Source: Actinobacillus genomosp. 1
Lineage (GTDB): Bacteria > Pseudomonadota > Gammaproteobacteria > Enterobacterales > Pasteurellaceae
Assembly: GCF_029774175.1 (NCBI RefSeq)
Contig: NZ_CP103834.1
Location: forward strand, 1,684,501-1,748,500
Direction: 5' to 3'
DNA: 64,000 nt
Numbering within the stretch: the stretch's first letter is position 1; each line of letters begins with the position of its first letter. The notes beneath the pieces were generated by a model. The model was not told the origin of the DNA. It made no database searches and worked only from the letters and a program-made list of their open reading frames with translations. Position numbers and translations under genes: made by a program. Of this stretch, positions 8,871 to 17,210 are shown piece after piece.

Positions 8871-9830
8871 TTATTCCGTGATCAATGTTTCTAAGGTTTG
8901 CAATACCCGATAAGGTAAAATATTCGCCATACCGTTTCCGCTCAGATAATGCTGATTTTTGCCGTAAGCACCGATTAATTTTGGGTCGGTTGCACCGTAT
9001 AAAATCACGTTTTGTTTATCTAATGCGGCAGCTAAGTGGCTTAGTCCGGTATCAACCGACAATACGACCTTCGCACCGGCAATTTGCTCCGCCAGTTCGG
9101 TTAAGGATAATTTCGGTAATATCACGACATTCGTTGCTGTTTCCGCCAAACGTATCGCTCGCTCTCTTTCCGCCTCATTCCCCCACGGCAAACGGACTTC
9201 AATACCTTGTATGCTTAATTCTAAAATTACTTCTCGCCAATATTCTTCTTTCCAATGTTTATCCGCTCGAGTCGTCGCATGAATAGCTAACACATAAGCG
9301 GTTGAATTTTCATTTTTTTTGGCAAAACGCATGGCAATGCCATAATCGCCCAATCTATCGGGGAGCGTGTAATTCAGTGACATCGCAAATAACTGACGAA
9401 TCCGTTCCACCGAATGTTGCTGATAAGCGATATTAAACGTGTGATCATAAAACAGGCTACTTAAACCTTCTCGAGCCGAATGTTTATCGTAACCGTATTT
9501 CGATCCTTTCGCCTGCTTGGTGGCAAATACTGCACTTTTAATCAACCCCTGCGCATCAATCACCGCATCATATTCCGTCGAGCGGAGTTGCTTCAGATAA
9601 TTTTGCCATTCCAGCCAGGTCTGGCGTTTACATAAGTTCTTACGCCAACGACGAATCGCTAACGGCACGACCTTATCAACCGCCGAATGCCAATGCGGAA
9701 TTTCACTAAAATTTTCTTCGATTACCCAATCGAATTGAATATCCGGAATTGCTTGTTGAGCATCGGTTAAGGCCGGTAAAGTATGAATCACATCTCCCAT
9801 TGAGGAGGTTTTTACAATTAAAACTTTCAT
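8871..9830 (-). CDS. waaC: LPS heptosyltransferase I (WaaC/OpsX type)
   Basis: This 319-residue GT9-family enzyme starts MKVLIVKTSSMGDVIHTLPAL, the signature of heptosyltransferase I. The C-terminal nucleotide-sugar site includes LSVDTGLSHLAAALDKQNVILYGATDP. It transfers the first heptose from ADP-heptose to Kdo of the lipopolysaccharide inner core on the cytoplasmic side of the inner membrane. It is followed by a 74-base gap and waaF on the same strand, both in the same pathway. A GAGGAGG-like stretch lies within the coding region, but the ATG is supported by the conserved MKVLIVK start. Confidence 0.93.
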   Translation of the reverse strand: MKVLIVKTSSMGDVIHTLPALTDAQQAIPDIQFDWVIEENFSEIPHWHSAVDKVVPLAIRRWRKNLCKRQTWLEWQNYLKQLRSTEYDAVIDAQGLIKSAVFATKQAKGSKYGYDKHSAREGLSSLFYDHTFNIAYQQHSVERIRQLFAMSLNYTLPDRLGDYGIAMRFAKKNENSTAYVLAIHATTRADKHWKEEYWREVILELSIQGIEVRLPWGNEAERERAIRLAETATNVVILPKLSLTELAEQIAGAKVVLSVDTGLSHLAAALDKQNVILYGATDPKLIGAYGKNQHYLSGNGMANILPYRVLQTLETLITE

Positions 9831-9855
9831 TTATTTATCTTTTGAATTGAGATAA

Positions 9856-9902
9856 ACAAGCGGTCTAAATCTGCAAAGTTTTTGCAAAAAATGACCGCTT
9901 GC
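9856..9902. repeat. Inverted uptake-signal pair between waaC and waaF
   Basis: ACAAGCGGTCTAAAT and the arm TTTTGCAAAAAATGACCGCTT form an imperfect hairpin between the two same-strand genes. Confidence 0.75.
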
Positions 9903-9904
9903 AA

Positions 9905-10942
9905 TTAGCCTAACAACGTCTCTAATTTTTTAATCACCATTTCCGGCTGAATATCAATCAGACTCTGATGATAGCCTTCGGCAGCTTCACCTTTGCGAAT
10001 CTTAATCAAACCGCCATCAATTAAGCGAATAATCACAGCCTTATCGGAAAGCGGCGGCGTATATTGCGGACTGGTCGGTCCGTAAAGCGCAACCAACGGT
10101 TTGCCAAGTGCTGCGGCAATATGCATTAATCCGGAATCATTACTTACCACCGCATGACAATCGGCAATTAAATCAACCGCTTGATTCAAGTCGGTTTGCC
10201 CCGCTAAATTGACACAATAACGCTGTAAATTGTCCGCTAAACTTGCACGGATTTGTTCACCGACCTCTTTATCTTTATTAGAACCGAACAGATGTACCGC
10301 ATAACCTTTTTCAATCAGCATTTCCGCCAATTTAGCATAATGATAATGCGGCCAACGTTTTGCCGGCCCGAATTCCGCCCCAGGGCAGAAGCCGATTGCC
10401 GGACGCTGTTCGGCATATTCAAACTGTTTGGCAAATTTCGCTTTAGTTGCAATGATCTCAGCCGCTTGCGTTTGTAGATAAGGTACCGGCATCGGCAATG
10501 TTTTAGCATTCGGCACGGCATTTTTCTCAAAAGCCAATGCAACATAACGTTGCACCATCATCGGATAATCTTGCTTGTTATTGCGTAAATCATTTAACAA
10601 GAAATAGCGACTTTCGCCTTTCCAGCCGCGGCGCACCGCAATTTTGGCAAATAGCGGAATAAATGCCGATTTAAGTGAATTAGGTAAAACAATCGCCATA
10701 TCGTATTGATTGCGCAGCGATTTTCCTAATTGATAACGCTCACATAGTCGGAACGAACCATGTCCAATCGGCATCGAGATCGCTTTACGTACTTCCGGCA
10801 TTCGAGCAAGTAACGGACGACACCAATCCGGTGCCATCACGTCAATTTGACAAGTCGGGTATTGAATTTTGAGTTGTTGATACAGTGCATGCGACATCAT
10901 CATATCGCCGACCCAAGACGGGCCAATAATTAAAATATTCAT
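9905..10942 (-). CDS. waaF: LPS heptosyltransferase II
   Basis: This 345-residue GT9-family enzyme starts MNILIIGPSWVGDMMMSHAL, typical of WaaF. FCPGAEFGPAKRWPHYHYAKLAE and VVSNDSGLMHIAAALGKPLVALYGPTSPQYTPP are the donor-binding motifs. It adds the second heptose of the lipopolysaccharide inner core. Together with the adjacent waaC it accounts for the first two core heptoses. Uptake-signal pairs flank it on both sides, so it may be transcribed as a single unit. Confidence 0.95.
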   Translation of the reverse strand: MNILIIGPSWVGDMMMSHALYQQLKIQYPTCQIDVMAPDWCRPLLARMPEVRKAISMPIGHGSFRLCERYQLGKSLRNQYDMAIVLPNSLKSAFIPLFAKIAVRRGWKGESRYFLLNDLRNNKQDYPMMVQRYVALAFEKNAVPNAKTLPMPVPYLQTQAAEIIATKAKFAKQFEYAEQRPAIGFCPGAEFGPAKRWPHYHYAKLAEMLIEKGYAVHLFGSNKDKEVGEQIRASLADNLQRYCVNLAGQTDLNQAVDLIADCHAVVSNDSGLMHIAAALGKPLVALYGPTSPQYTPPLSDKAVIIRLIDGGLIKIRKGEAAEGYHQSLIDIQPEMVIKKLETLLG

Positions 10943-10963
10943 TAAGTCCTTTTCCCTAAAATA

Positions 10964-11020
10964 ACAAGCGGTTATTTTTACTTCGAAACTTGCAAAAATC
11001 TAAGTAAATTTAACCGCTTA
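10964..11020. repeat. Inverted uptake-signal pair upstream of waaF
   Basis: ACAAGCGGTTATTTTTAC and TAAATTTAACCGCTTAT are opposed across about 25 bases. It lies between the end of the small lipoprotein gene and the waaF start. Confidence 0.7.
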
Positions 11021-11023
11021 TTG

Positions 11024-11476
11024 TTATTTAGCTTTACAGTCACTTGCCAACACGTTGCCGCTGTTATCCGAAAGCACGGCTATGCCGTCCAATCCTTCAA
11101 ACCAAGTCCAACGTATATTGCTATATTTTTCACCGCCTACTTTGGCAACGACCGGTGACAGCGTATGTTTAGCATTACCATAAGTGACCGCAATAGCCTG
11201 ATTGGCATTTGCTCTTCGCTTACTTTTTATATCTTTTTTAGATTGGTAACGTTGCACTTTGATAACAACATCATCTTTACAAAGAAATTCTGTTGCCGTT
11301 TGGCTTTTTACCACACTAATTTTTTCCGTAGGTTTTATTGTAGTCGGCACCAGCTTATTTACAAATTGTACGCGTTGTACCTGTTCAATAGGTGCTTCCA
11401 GCGGCTTACAACCAACAATAACCAACATACTTATTGAGCATATAATCGCACTTTTCTTTTGAATAAAAAAAGACAC
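11024..11476 (-). CDS. Small putative lipoprotein, MliC-like, downstream of oapA
   Basis: This roughly 150-residue protein has a basic start (FFIQKKS), a hydrophobic stretch and the lipobox IVGC, so it should be an anchored lipoprotein. The mature part resembles lysozyme-inhibitor (MliC) folds: FLCKDDVVIKVQ, then LSPVVAKVGGEKYSNIRWTWFEGLDGIAVL and a terminal SDCKAK cysteine. This similarity is judged by eye only. GTG at 11474-11476 was chosen as start because GAGGGG precedes it at 9 bases; the longer open frame begins inside the oapA terminator. In Haemophilus influenzae oapA is followed by oapB, so an OapB-like role is an alternative suggested by position alone. Confidence 0.6.
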   Translation of the reverse strand: MSFFIQKKSAIICSISMLVIVGCKPLEAPIEQVQRVQFVNKLVPTTIKPTEKISVVKSQTATEFLCKDDVVIKVQRYQSKKDIKSKRRANANQAIAVTYGNAKHTLSPVVAKVGGEKYSNIRWTWFEGLDGIAVLSDNSGNVLASDCKAK

Positions 11477-11504
11477 CTCAATAAACCCCTCTTTCCTTAA
11501 AAAT

Positions 11505-11539
11505 TGAAAGAAAAAGAGCAACGGCTATAACGTTGCTCT
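11505..11539 (-). terminator. Rho-independent terminator of oapA
   Basis: On the minus strand AGAGCAACG and CGTTGCTCT-type arms (one side of each carrying the pair) enclose a 7-base loop and are followed by TTTTTCTTTC. Confidence 0.85.
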
Positions 11540-11549
11540 GTAATATTTA

Positions 11550-12956
11550 TTATTTAAAGCTATAGCTGCCATCCGCTTGACGAGTAAACTTACCGCCGGA
11601 ACCGATATTCATTTCAACTACGCGGTTATTCTTATCCAAACGAACCGTAACACGCTCACCGACTTTCAAGTTACTGACGACGTTGTTCACTTTACTCATA
11701 GCATTTACATCCGAAATATTTAACTGATTATCACGGAACACTTGCATTAATGAAGTACTTTTCGGTACGGTTAATGTTTTACTTGAAACCACACCGCTTG
11801 TCGTAGTAGCAACTGCCGGTTTAACCGCCTTAGCCGCCGTTTTTTCTACCGTCTTACCTTGCTCTACATTTTTAACTAACTGATCTAATTGAGCGTTCTT
11901 AGCTTTCTTCGCATTAAACTCATCTGCGGTCATTGCCTTAACTTTCGGCTGTTTAGGCTCAGCTTTTTTGTTATCCGCTTTATTTTCCGACTGATGAATC
12001 ACGCTGCCTTGCGTTTTAGGTTTAGCCACTTCAGGTTGTACAACAGGTTTATTGACTACCGCCGCCGTTTCAGTTGCAGTCGCACTATTTACTGCCGGTA
12101 CCGTAGCTTCCGTTGTAGTCGGTGTTACCGATTCTGCCGGAGTATTTGTCGCGTTTGTTGCACCGGCTTCCGCTGTCGATTGTTGCGTTTGCTGCGCAGC
12201 TTGTTGTTGCGCTAGAGCTGCCGCTTCCTGTTCGGCTTTCGCTTGTGCTTCCGCTCGTTTCGCTTCTTCCTCATCAACCGGTCGGAATTCAATTGGTAAC
12301 GAACCGCCTTGTTGAGCTTGTAATTCTTCTACCGTTTCCGGCGCACTTGGTTTTAACCAAAAGAAAATACCGGCTAAAATCGCCGCAAGACCGGCTACAA
12401 GCCCTAAACGACGGAATTTTGAAGGTACTTTTACGATAGGTGCTTCCGGTTTTTCCACATTAGATACCGGAATAACTCGTTCCATATTATTCGTATTCAT
12501 CGTTGGTTTTTCCTCTGTTACCGTTTTCTCAACTTTCACAGTTTCAACTTTACTTTTTTCCACATCGTCTTCAACGGGAGAAAATGCAAAACCTGAGTTT
12601 TTAGCGGTGGATTTTACTGTATCCGTTTCTGGAGTTGTAACTTTATTTACCTGTTCGGCAGCTTTCAGCGTGTCTGTCGTATCACTGTCTGTATGAGTTG
12701 AGAGTTTCATTTCATTGTTCACTCGTTGAGTTTCCTCAATTGATTTTAATGTTGTCGTTTCATCAACCGGACGCGTCATAGTCGGCGTAAAAGTATAACT
12801 AGGTACTTTAGTTGAATGTAACGATACCGTAGCGTTTACTACGCTTTTTTCGATAACGTCCGAATTAATTTTTTCTACAGTTTGTTCTGTTGAGCTTACC
12901 GTATTAGAAGATGATTCGCCAAATGTTGGCTCTTTGCGGAGATGATTATGTGACAT
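11550..12956 (-). CDS. oapA: Opacity-associated protein A homologue
   Basis: This 468-residue single-pass protein has a long Ser/Thr/Glu-rich N-terminal cytoplasmic region, one membrane segment at about residues 182-200 (LGLVAGLAAILAGIFFW), a low-complexity linker rich in Ala, Gln, Thr and Lys, and a C-terminal LysM-like OapA domain (SLMQVFRDNQLNISDVNAM, then LKVGERVTVRLD). OapA of Haemophilus influenzae affects colony opacity and adherence to epithelial cells. The C-terminal domain and its final KFTRQADGSYSFK-type tail are the basis of the call. The linker is compositionally biased and probably varies among strains. Confidence 0.85.
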   Translation of the reverse strand: MSHNHLRKEPTFGESSSNTVSSTEQTVEKINSDVIEKSVVNATVSLHSTKVPSYTFTPTMTRPVDETTTLKSIEETQRVNNEMKLSTHTDSDTTDTLKAAEQVNKVTTPETDTVKSTAKNSGFAFSPVEDDVEKSKVETVKVEKTVTEEKPTMNTNNMERVIPVSNVEKPEAPIVKVPSKFRRLGLVAGLAAILAGIFFWLKPSAPETVEELQAQQGGSLPIEFRPVDEEEAKRAEAQAKAEQEAAALAQQQAAQQTQQSTAEAGATNATNTPAESVTPTTTEATVPAVNSATATETAAVVNKPVVQPEVAKPKTQGSVIHQSENKADNKKAEPKQPKVKAMTADEFNAKKAKNAQLDQLVKNVEQGKTVEKTAAKAVKPAVATTTSGVVSSKTLTVPKSTSLMQVFRDNQLNISDVNAMSKVNNVVSNLKVGERVTVRLDKNNRVVEMNIGSGGKFTRQADGSYSFK

Positions 12957-13262
12957 TTAAATATCCAAATATTAGAGTAGAAATAGACCAAATAGATTTT
13001 TCATATTTTAAAGTATTTCCGCTCAATCAGCACACGCTTTTTCAGAAAAATTCCATTATCTGTATGAAATCATACAGAAATTACTGCTCATTCTATTTAA
13101 ATCGCTACTAAAAAAGTTATTTCTCCGTCAATTTTATTTTATGACAACAAATTTTGTGACTTTCTCGATCCGTATCGCAAAAATATATTTGTTAAATTGC
13201 TCGATATGATACGGACTTGTAAATTGTTCTCGAAACATTATGAATTAAAAAGGAGAACACTT
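12957..13262. other. Intergenic region between oapA and comEA
   Basis: AT-rich 306-base spacer between divergent genes. It holds the CRP-S-like site and a -10 element (TATGAT at 13205-13210) for comEA, and presumably the oapA promoter, which I could not place with confidence. Confidence 0.6.
13161..13182 (+). promoter_or_regulatory. CRP-S-type competence site upstream of comEA
   Basis: CTCGATCCGTATCGCAAAA matches the Pasteurellaceae CRP-S pattern (TGCGA-N6-TCGCA): the right half TCGCA is perfect and the left half has two mismatches, CTCGA. The site centre is about 45 bases upstream of the start predicted from TATGAT at 13205-13210. CRP-S sites need both CRP and the competence activator Sxy in the related Haemophilus influenzae. 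Confidence 0.7.
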
Positions 13263-13607
13263 ATGAAAAAACTTACCACACTTAGCATTAGCTTCATGAT
13301 TGCTCTGCTATCCGGCAATACGATAGCTAAACCAAATCAAGTATCCGCATCGGAACCTACACCTGTTATTCAACAAGCGACTATGACGGGAAAAGCTGTC
13401 GAGAAACAGAATCAAGTTAATATCAATACGGCTGATGCGGCGGAAATAAAAGCGAAACTAGTCGGCATCGGCGAGAAAAAAGCACAAGCGATAGTCGATT
13501 ATCGCACCAAAAACGGTTCTTTTATTACTATAGAGCAACTTACCGAAGTATCCGGTATCGGTAAAGCAACGCTAGAGAAAAATCGTGAACGCATTGTACT
13601 AGAGTAA
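13263..13607 (+). CDS. comEA: ComEA-type helix-hairpin-helix DNA-binding protein (competence)
   Basis: This 114-residue protein has a Sec signal peptide (MKKLTTLSISFMIALLSGNTIA), a short linker and a C-terminal helix-hairpin-helix DNA-binding domain: VNINTADAAEIKAKLVGIGEKKAQAIVDYR, then FITIEQLTEVSGIGKATLEKNRERI. ComEA binds incoming DNA in the periplasm during natural transformation. The ATG at 13263 was chosen because AAAGGAGAA precedes it and it gives a clean signal peptide. An upstream CRP-S site supports induction with the competence regulon; this fits a genome full of uptake signals. In Haemophilus the orthologue is called comE1. Confidence 0.88.
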   Translation: MKKLTTLSISFMIALLSGNTIAKPNQVSASEPTPVIQQATMTGKAVEKQNQVNINTADAAEIKAKLVGIGEKKAQAIVDYRTKNGSFITIEQLTEVSGIGKATLEKNRERIVLE

Positions 13608-13613
13608 GAAATC

Positions 13614-13672
13614 GGGCTGAGTCGAACCATTCATACTAGGCATCTCTATTAGATAATCTATAGGCTCAGCCC
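13614..13672. other. Long-loop inverted repeat after comEA
   Basis: GGGCTGAG and CTCAGCCC pair across a 43-base loop. It follows the comEA stop codon by 6 bases but has no clear T tract, so a terminator role is uncertain. Confidence 0.45.
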
Positions 13673-13756
13673 TCTTGATAACTATTAGGTAAATTTCTTT
13701 CCTTTCTGTTATACTTCGCGACTATTTATATAATTGCATAAAAAGGATACAACCTA

Positions 13757-14647
13757 ATGTCTTTAAAGTCATACTCTACTCCTACTTATTGGCAACGTGT
13801 GAAAGTCGCCTTTCAATATATTTTTCCGCAATTACCTGTTACACGTGTAGCCGGTTGGTTGGCAGAACAAAAATGGGGTGTTGTAACCCACTTTATTATT
13901 CGTGCATTTGCTAAACAATATAATGTGAATTTATCGGAAGCCCAAAAAAGCAATGCGTCTGATTACGCCACATTTAATGAGTTCTTTATTCGTCCGTTAA
14001 AAGAAAATGCTCGTCCGATTAACCAAGACGCACAAGCACTTTGCTTACCTGCCGACGGTAAAGTAAGCGAATCGGGCAAAATTGAAGATGACCGTTTACT
14101 ACAAGCTAAAGGTCATTTCTTTACGCTTGAAACATTATTAGCAAACGATCAAGAAATGGCGAATAAATTTAAAGACGGTCATTTTATTACCACTTATTTA
14201 TCGCCGCGCGATTACCACCGCGTACATATGCCGTGTGATGCGACATTACGTAAAATGATTTATGTACCGGGTGAATTATTTTCGGTAAATCCGTTCTTAG
14301 CTGAACACGTGCCGAATTTATTTGCACGTAACGAACGTGTAATTTGCGAATTTGAAACCGAATTCGGGCCGATGGTGCAAATTCTTGTCGGTGCAACAAT
14401 TACGGCAAGTATGAGTACCGTTTGGGCAGGCGTGATTAATCCGCCCCGAGCAAAAGATGTTGTGGTATATCACTATGAAACCACCGGAGAAACAGCGGTG
14501 CATCTGAAAAAAGGTCAGGAAATGGGTGCTTTCCGTTTAGGTTCAACCGTAATTAACCTCTTCCCGAAAGATAGTGTTGAATTCGAAGCTCACCTACAAG
14601 CCGGCGTAGAAACCCAAATGGGTGAGCGTTTGGCAAAAATAAAATAA
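13757..14647 (+). CDS. psd: Phosphatidylserine decarboxylase proenzyme
   Basis: This 296-residue membrane-associated enzyme converts phosphatidylserine to phosphatidylethanolamine. The self-cleavage motif LGST (FRLGSTVINLFP, near residue 267) is intact and would yield the pyruvoyl-bearing alpha subunit. The conserved YLSPRDYHRVHMP and PADGKVSESG motifs are also present. The ATG is preceded by AAAAGGATA. A strong terminator follows, and the restriction-modification locus begins just after it. Confidence 0.97.
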   Translation: MSLKSYSTPTYWQRVKVAFQYIFPQLPVTRVAGWLAEQKWGVVTHFIIRAFAKQYNVNLSEAQKSNASDYATFNEFFIRPLKENARPINQDAQALCLPADGKVSESGKIEDDRLLQAKGHFFTLETLLANDQEMANKFKDGHFITTYLSPRDYHRVHMPCDATLRKMIYVPGELFSVNPFLAEHVPNLFARNERVICEFETEFGPMVQILVGATITASMSTVWAGVINPPRAKDVVVYHYETTGETAVHLKKGQEMGAFRLGSTVINLFPKDSVEFEAHLQAGVETQMGERLAKIK

Positions 14648-14674
14648 GCGATTCAAACGTAAAATGTATTTATA

Positions 14675-14707
14675 AAAGGCGTAAGGTAACTTACGCCTTT
14701 TGTTTTT
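14675..14707 (+). terminator. Rho-independent terminator of psd
   Basis: A perfect 11-bp stem (AAAGGCGTAAG / CTTACGCCTTT) with a GTAA loop is followed by TGTTTTT. Confidence 0.95.
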
Positions 14708-14730
14708 CTAAATAAATCTTTCTGATATTA

Positions 14731-14755
14731 TTCCGATAAGAAAAACTTATCGGAA
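14731..14755 (+). promoter_or_regulatory. Hairpin overlapping the hsdR ribosome site
   Basis: TTCCGATAAG and CTTATCGGAA form a perfect 10-bp stem with an AAAAA loop. The 3' arm ends in GGAA, which is the first part of the Shine-Dalgarno stretch GGAAGGAAAG, 9 bases before the hsdR ATG. It could limit translation of the nuclease subunit. Confidence 0.55.
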
Positions 14756-14763
14756 GGAAAGCC

Positions 14764-17127
14764 ATGTTTAGTCCAGCAGAAAAACGTCAGATGTCCGAAG
14801 CAGATATTCGTTCAAAATTCATTACACCTGCAATTAAAAATGCAGGTTGGAGTGATCGACATATTAGCGAGGAATATTCTTTTAAAGTTGATAAACCATT
14901 TACCGATGGACAGATGATTGTTGATCCTAAAACTAAACTAGCCAGCCGCAAAGAAGCAAAACGAGCGGACTATATTTTATATCAATCAAAAAATCATAAG
15001 ATTGCGGTAGTAGAAGCGAAGGATTATAAACATTCGCCAAGAGATGGTTTACAGCAAGCAATGGATTATGCAAGAGACTTGGGAGCCTCTTTTGCCTATA
15101 GCTCAAATGGTGATGAGTTTGTTGAGCATGATTTTATTACGGGTGTTCAACGTACTTTGCCAATGTCGCAATTCCCGACTCCACAAGAACTTTCTGAACG
15201 TTGGAGCAAACAATATACACCCGAAGAATTGAAAATTATCCAACAGCCTTATTACACCAGTGCAAGTGATAATTTCAAAGAGCCACGCTATTACCAAGAG
15301 AATGCAATCAATCTTACCATTGAAGCGGTGGCAAAAGGACGAAATCGCATCTTATTGGTAATGGCAACGGGAACAGGGAAAACTTACACCGCTTTCCAAA
15401 TTATTCATCGTCTAAAAGCCAGTGGGGCAAAACGTAAAGTCTTATTTTTAGCAGACAGAAATGTGTTAGTCGATCAGCCGATGACCCAAGACTTCAAGCC
15501 ATTTAAAGACAAAATGGTTAAAGTGAGCAATAAAAAATTAGATAGCTCGTTTGAAGTCTATCTTGCACTCTACCAGCAATTAGATGGCGAAACGGATAAC
15601 GAATTATTTAAGCAATTCCAACCGTCATTTTTTGACTTAATCATCATTGACGAATGTCACCGTGGCAGTGCCAAAGAAGATTCTAATTGGCGTGCAATTT
15701 TGAACTATTTTAACGAAGCAACGCACATTGGTATGACCGCAACGCCAAAAGAAACTGCTGATGCAAGCAATATCAGCTATTTTGGCGATCCGATTTACAC
15801 CTACAGCCTAAAACAAGGTATCGAAGATGGCTTTTTAGCCCCTTATCGGGTTATTCGAGTGGATTTAGATTGCGACTTAAAAGGTTGGCGACCAACCAAA
15901 GGTTTAACCGACAAAAATGGAGAATTGGTAGAAGATCGTCTTTATACCATTAAAGATTTTGACTACAACATTATCTTAAACGACCGCACTCGCCTTGTCG
16001 CAGAACGCATCACAGAATTTCTCAAGAAAACCAACCGCTTGGATAAAACCATTGTGTTCTGTGCCAATATCAATCACGCACAGCGAATGGTGGCGGAGCT
16101 TTCTCGCTTAAATGCCGATATGTTGGCAAAAAATCCCAAATATATTCGCCAAATTACAGGCGACCAAACAGGTAAAAATGACGATTTAGAAGCCTTTTGT
16201 GATGTACAAAATGAAGGGAATGCTTACCCTGTCATCGCAGTAACATCAAAATTAATGACTACGGGTGTAGACAGCAAAACCTGCAAATTAGTGGTGCTTG
16301 ATGCCAACATTCAGTCAATGACCGAATTTAAGCAAATCATTGGGCGTGGCACACGTTTACGCACCGATGCAGGCAAAGAATTTTTTACTATTTTGGATTT
16401 TCGTGGTGTAACTCGCCTTTTTGCTGATCCTGCTTTTGATGGTGATCCAGTAGCTATTCTTGAACTGCCTGAAAATAAACCATTTAATGACAAAGAAAAT
16501 AACGAAAAAAATAACCGCACTTCCAAACCAACTGATCAAGTAAAAGAAGATGGTGGTGAATATAAGCCCGCTATTATTGTGGAGGCTGGCAGCTTAAAAC
16601 TTCGAATTCTGGATGAAAAAGTGCAATATCTCAACGAACAGGGCGAACTGGTTTCAGAGGATATTGATATTTTCTCTCAACGTGAAATTCAAAAAGATTT
16701 CTCATCTTATGAGCAATTCCAGCAAAGCTGGACTACAAGCGGTGAGATTTTCTTGAAATTTTACACCGATGAAAAATGGCTTAATTCTCTGCGGAAGAAA
16801 AATCAATTTGGTAGCCAATTTGATGATTATGACGTTATTCGCAAAGTTGCTTACGGCAAAATGCCGATAACGAAGCAAGAGCGAATCGAGAAAGCGAAAA
16901 AGAGCGACTATTTAGCCCAATACTCCGAAGAAAATCGCCAAGTGTTGGGGCTGTTGCTTGATGAATATGTGAAATCAGGCACTAAAGATCTTAGTAAAAC
17001 TGAATTACTACAAACACCAAAGTTTAGAACATTTGGAGGTTTACTCCCTATTCTGAATAAGTTTGGGGGCAAAGAACTTTATCGAAAAGCGGTAAAAGGC
17101 TTAGAAAAAATTATTTATTCTGATTAA
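14764..17127 (+). CDS. hsdR: Type I restriction enzyme, R (nuclease/translocase) subunit
   Basis: This 787-residue protein has the HsdR N-terminal nuclease domain (ADYILY, then VVEAKDYKHSP, the D...EAK catalytic pattern), a superfamily 2 helicase core (MATGTGKTYTAF Walker A, IIDECHRG box II, MTATP box III, QIIGRGTRLR box VI) and an EcoEI-type C-terminal domain (residues about 610-787). It cuts DNA lacking the cognate methylation after ATP-driven translocation. It is the first gene of the locus, inserted after psd; hsdM follows after an uptake-signal hairpin, suggesting separate control. No disruption is visible. Confidence 0.96.
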   Translation: MFSPAEKRQMSEADIRSKFITPAIKNAGWSDRHISEEYSFKVDKPFTDGQMIVDPKTKLASRKEAKRADYILYQSKNHKIAVVEAKDYKHSPRDGLQQAMDYARDLGASFAYSSNGDEFVEHDFITGVQRTLPMSQFPTPQELSERWSKQYTPEELKIIQQPYYTSASDNFKEPRYYQENAINLTIEAVAKGRNRILLVMATGTGKTYTAFQIIHRLKASGAKRKVLFLADRNVLVDQPMTQDFKPFKDKMVKVSNKKLDSSFEVYLALYQQLDGETDNELFKQFQPSFFDLIIIDECHRGSAKEDSNWRAILNYFNEATHIGMTATPKETADASNISYFGDPIYTYSLKQGIEDGFLAPYRVIRVDLDCDLKGWRPTKGLTDKNGELVEDRLYTIKDFDYNIILNDRTRLVAERITEFLKKTNRLDKTIVFCANINHAQRMVAELSRLNADMLAKNPKYIRQITGDQTGKNDDLEAFCDVQNEGNAYPVIAVTSKLMTTGVDSKTCKLVVLDANIQSMTEFKQIIGRGTRLRTDAGKEFFTILDFRGVTRLFADPAFDGDPVAILELPENKPFNDKENNEKNNRTSKPTDQVKEDGGEYKPAIIVEAGSLKLRILDEKVQYLNEQGELVSEDIDIFSQREIQKDFSSYEQFQQSWTTSGEIFLKFYTDEKWLNSLRKKNQFGSQFDDYDVIRKVAYGKMPITKQERIEKAKKSDYLAQYSEENRQVLGLLLDEYVKSGTKDLSKTELLQTPKFRTFGGLLPILNKFGGKELYRKAVKGLEKIIYSD

Positions 17128-17133
17128 TTTTAT

Positions 17134-17186
17134 AAGCGGTTAGATTTTATAAGAAATTTGTAAAATTTTCTAAAATCTGACCGCTC
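17134..17186. terminator. Uptake-signal inverted pair between hsdR and hsdM
   Basis: AGCGGTTAGATTTTA and TAAAATCTGACCGCT pair almost perfectly around an AT-rich loop, followed by CTTTCTCGTTT. It probably ends the hsdR transcript. Confidence 0.75.
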
Positions 17187-17210
17187 TTTCTCGTTTATAT
17201 AGGACACAAA

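Noticed and set aside
11889..12439. Open frames opposite to oapA
   Set aside because: They are artefacts of the low-complexity linker of oapA, rich in Cys, Arg and Leu or Ala without any family features.
14764..17127. Phase-variable repeat tract in hsdR
   Set aside because: No simple-sequence repeat or homopolymer longer than about eight bases was seen; variation in this locus is by inversion.
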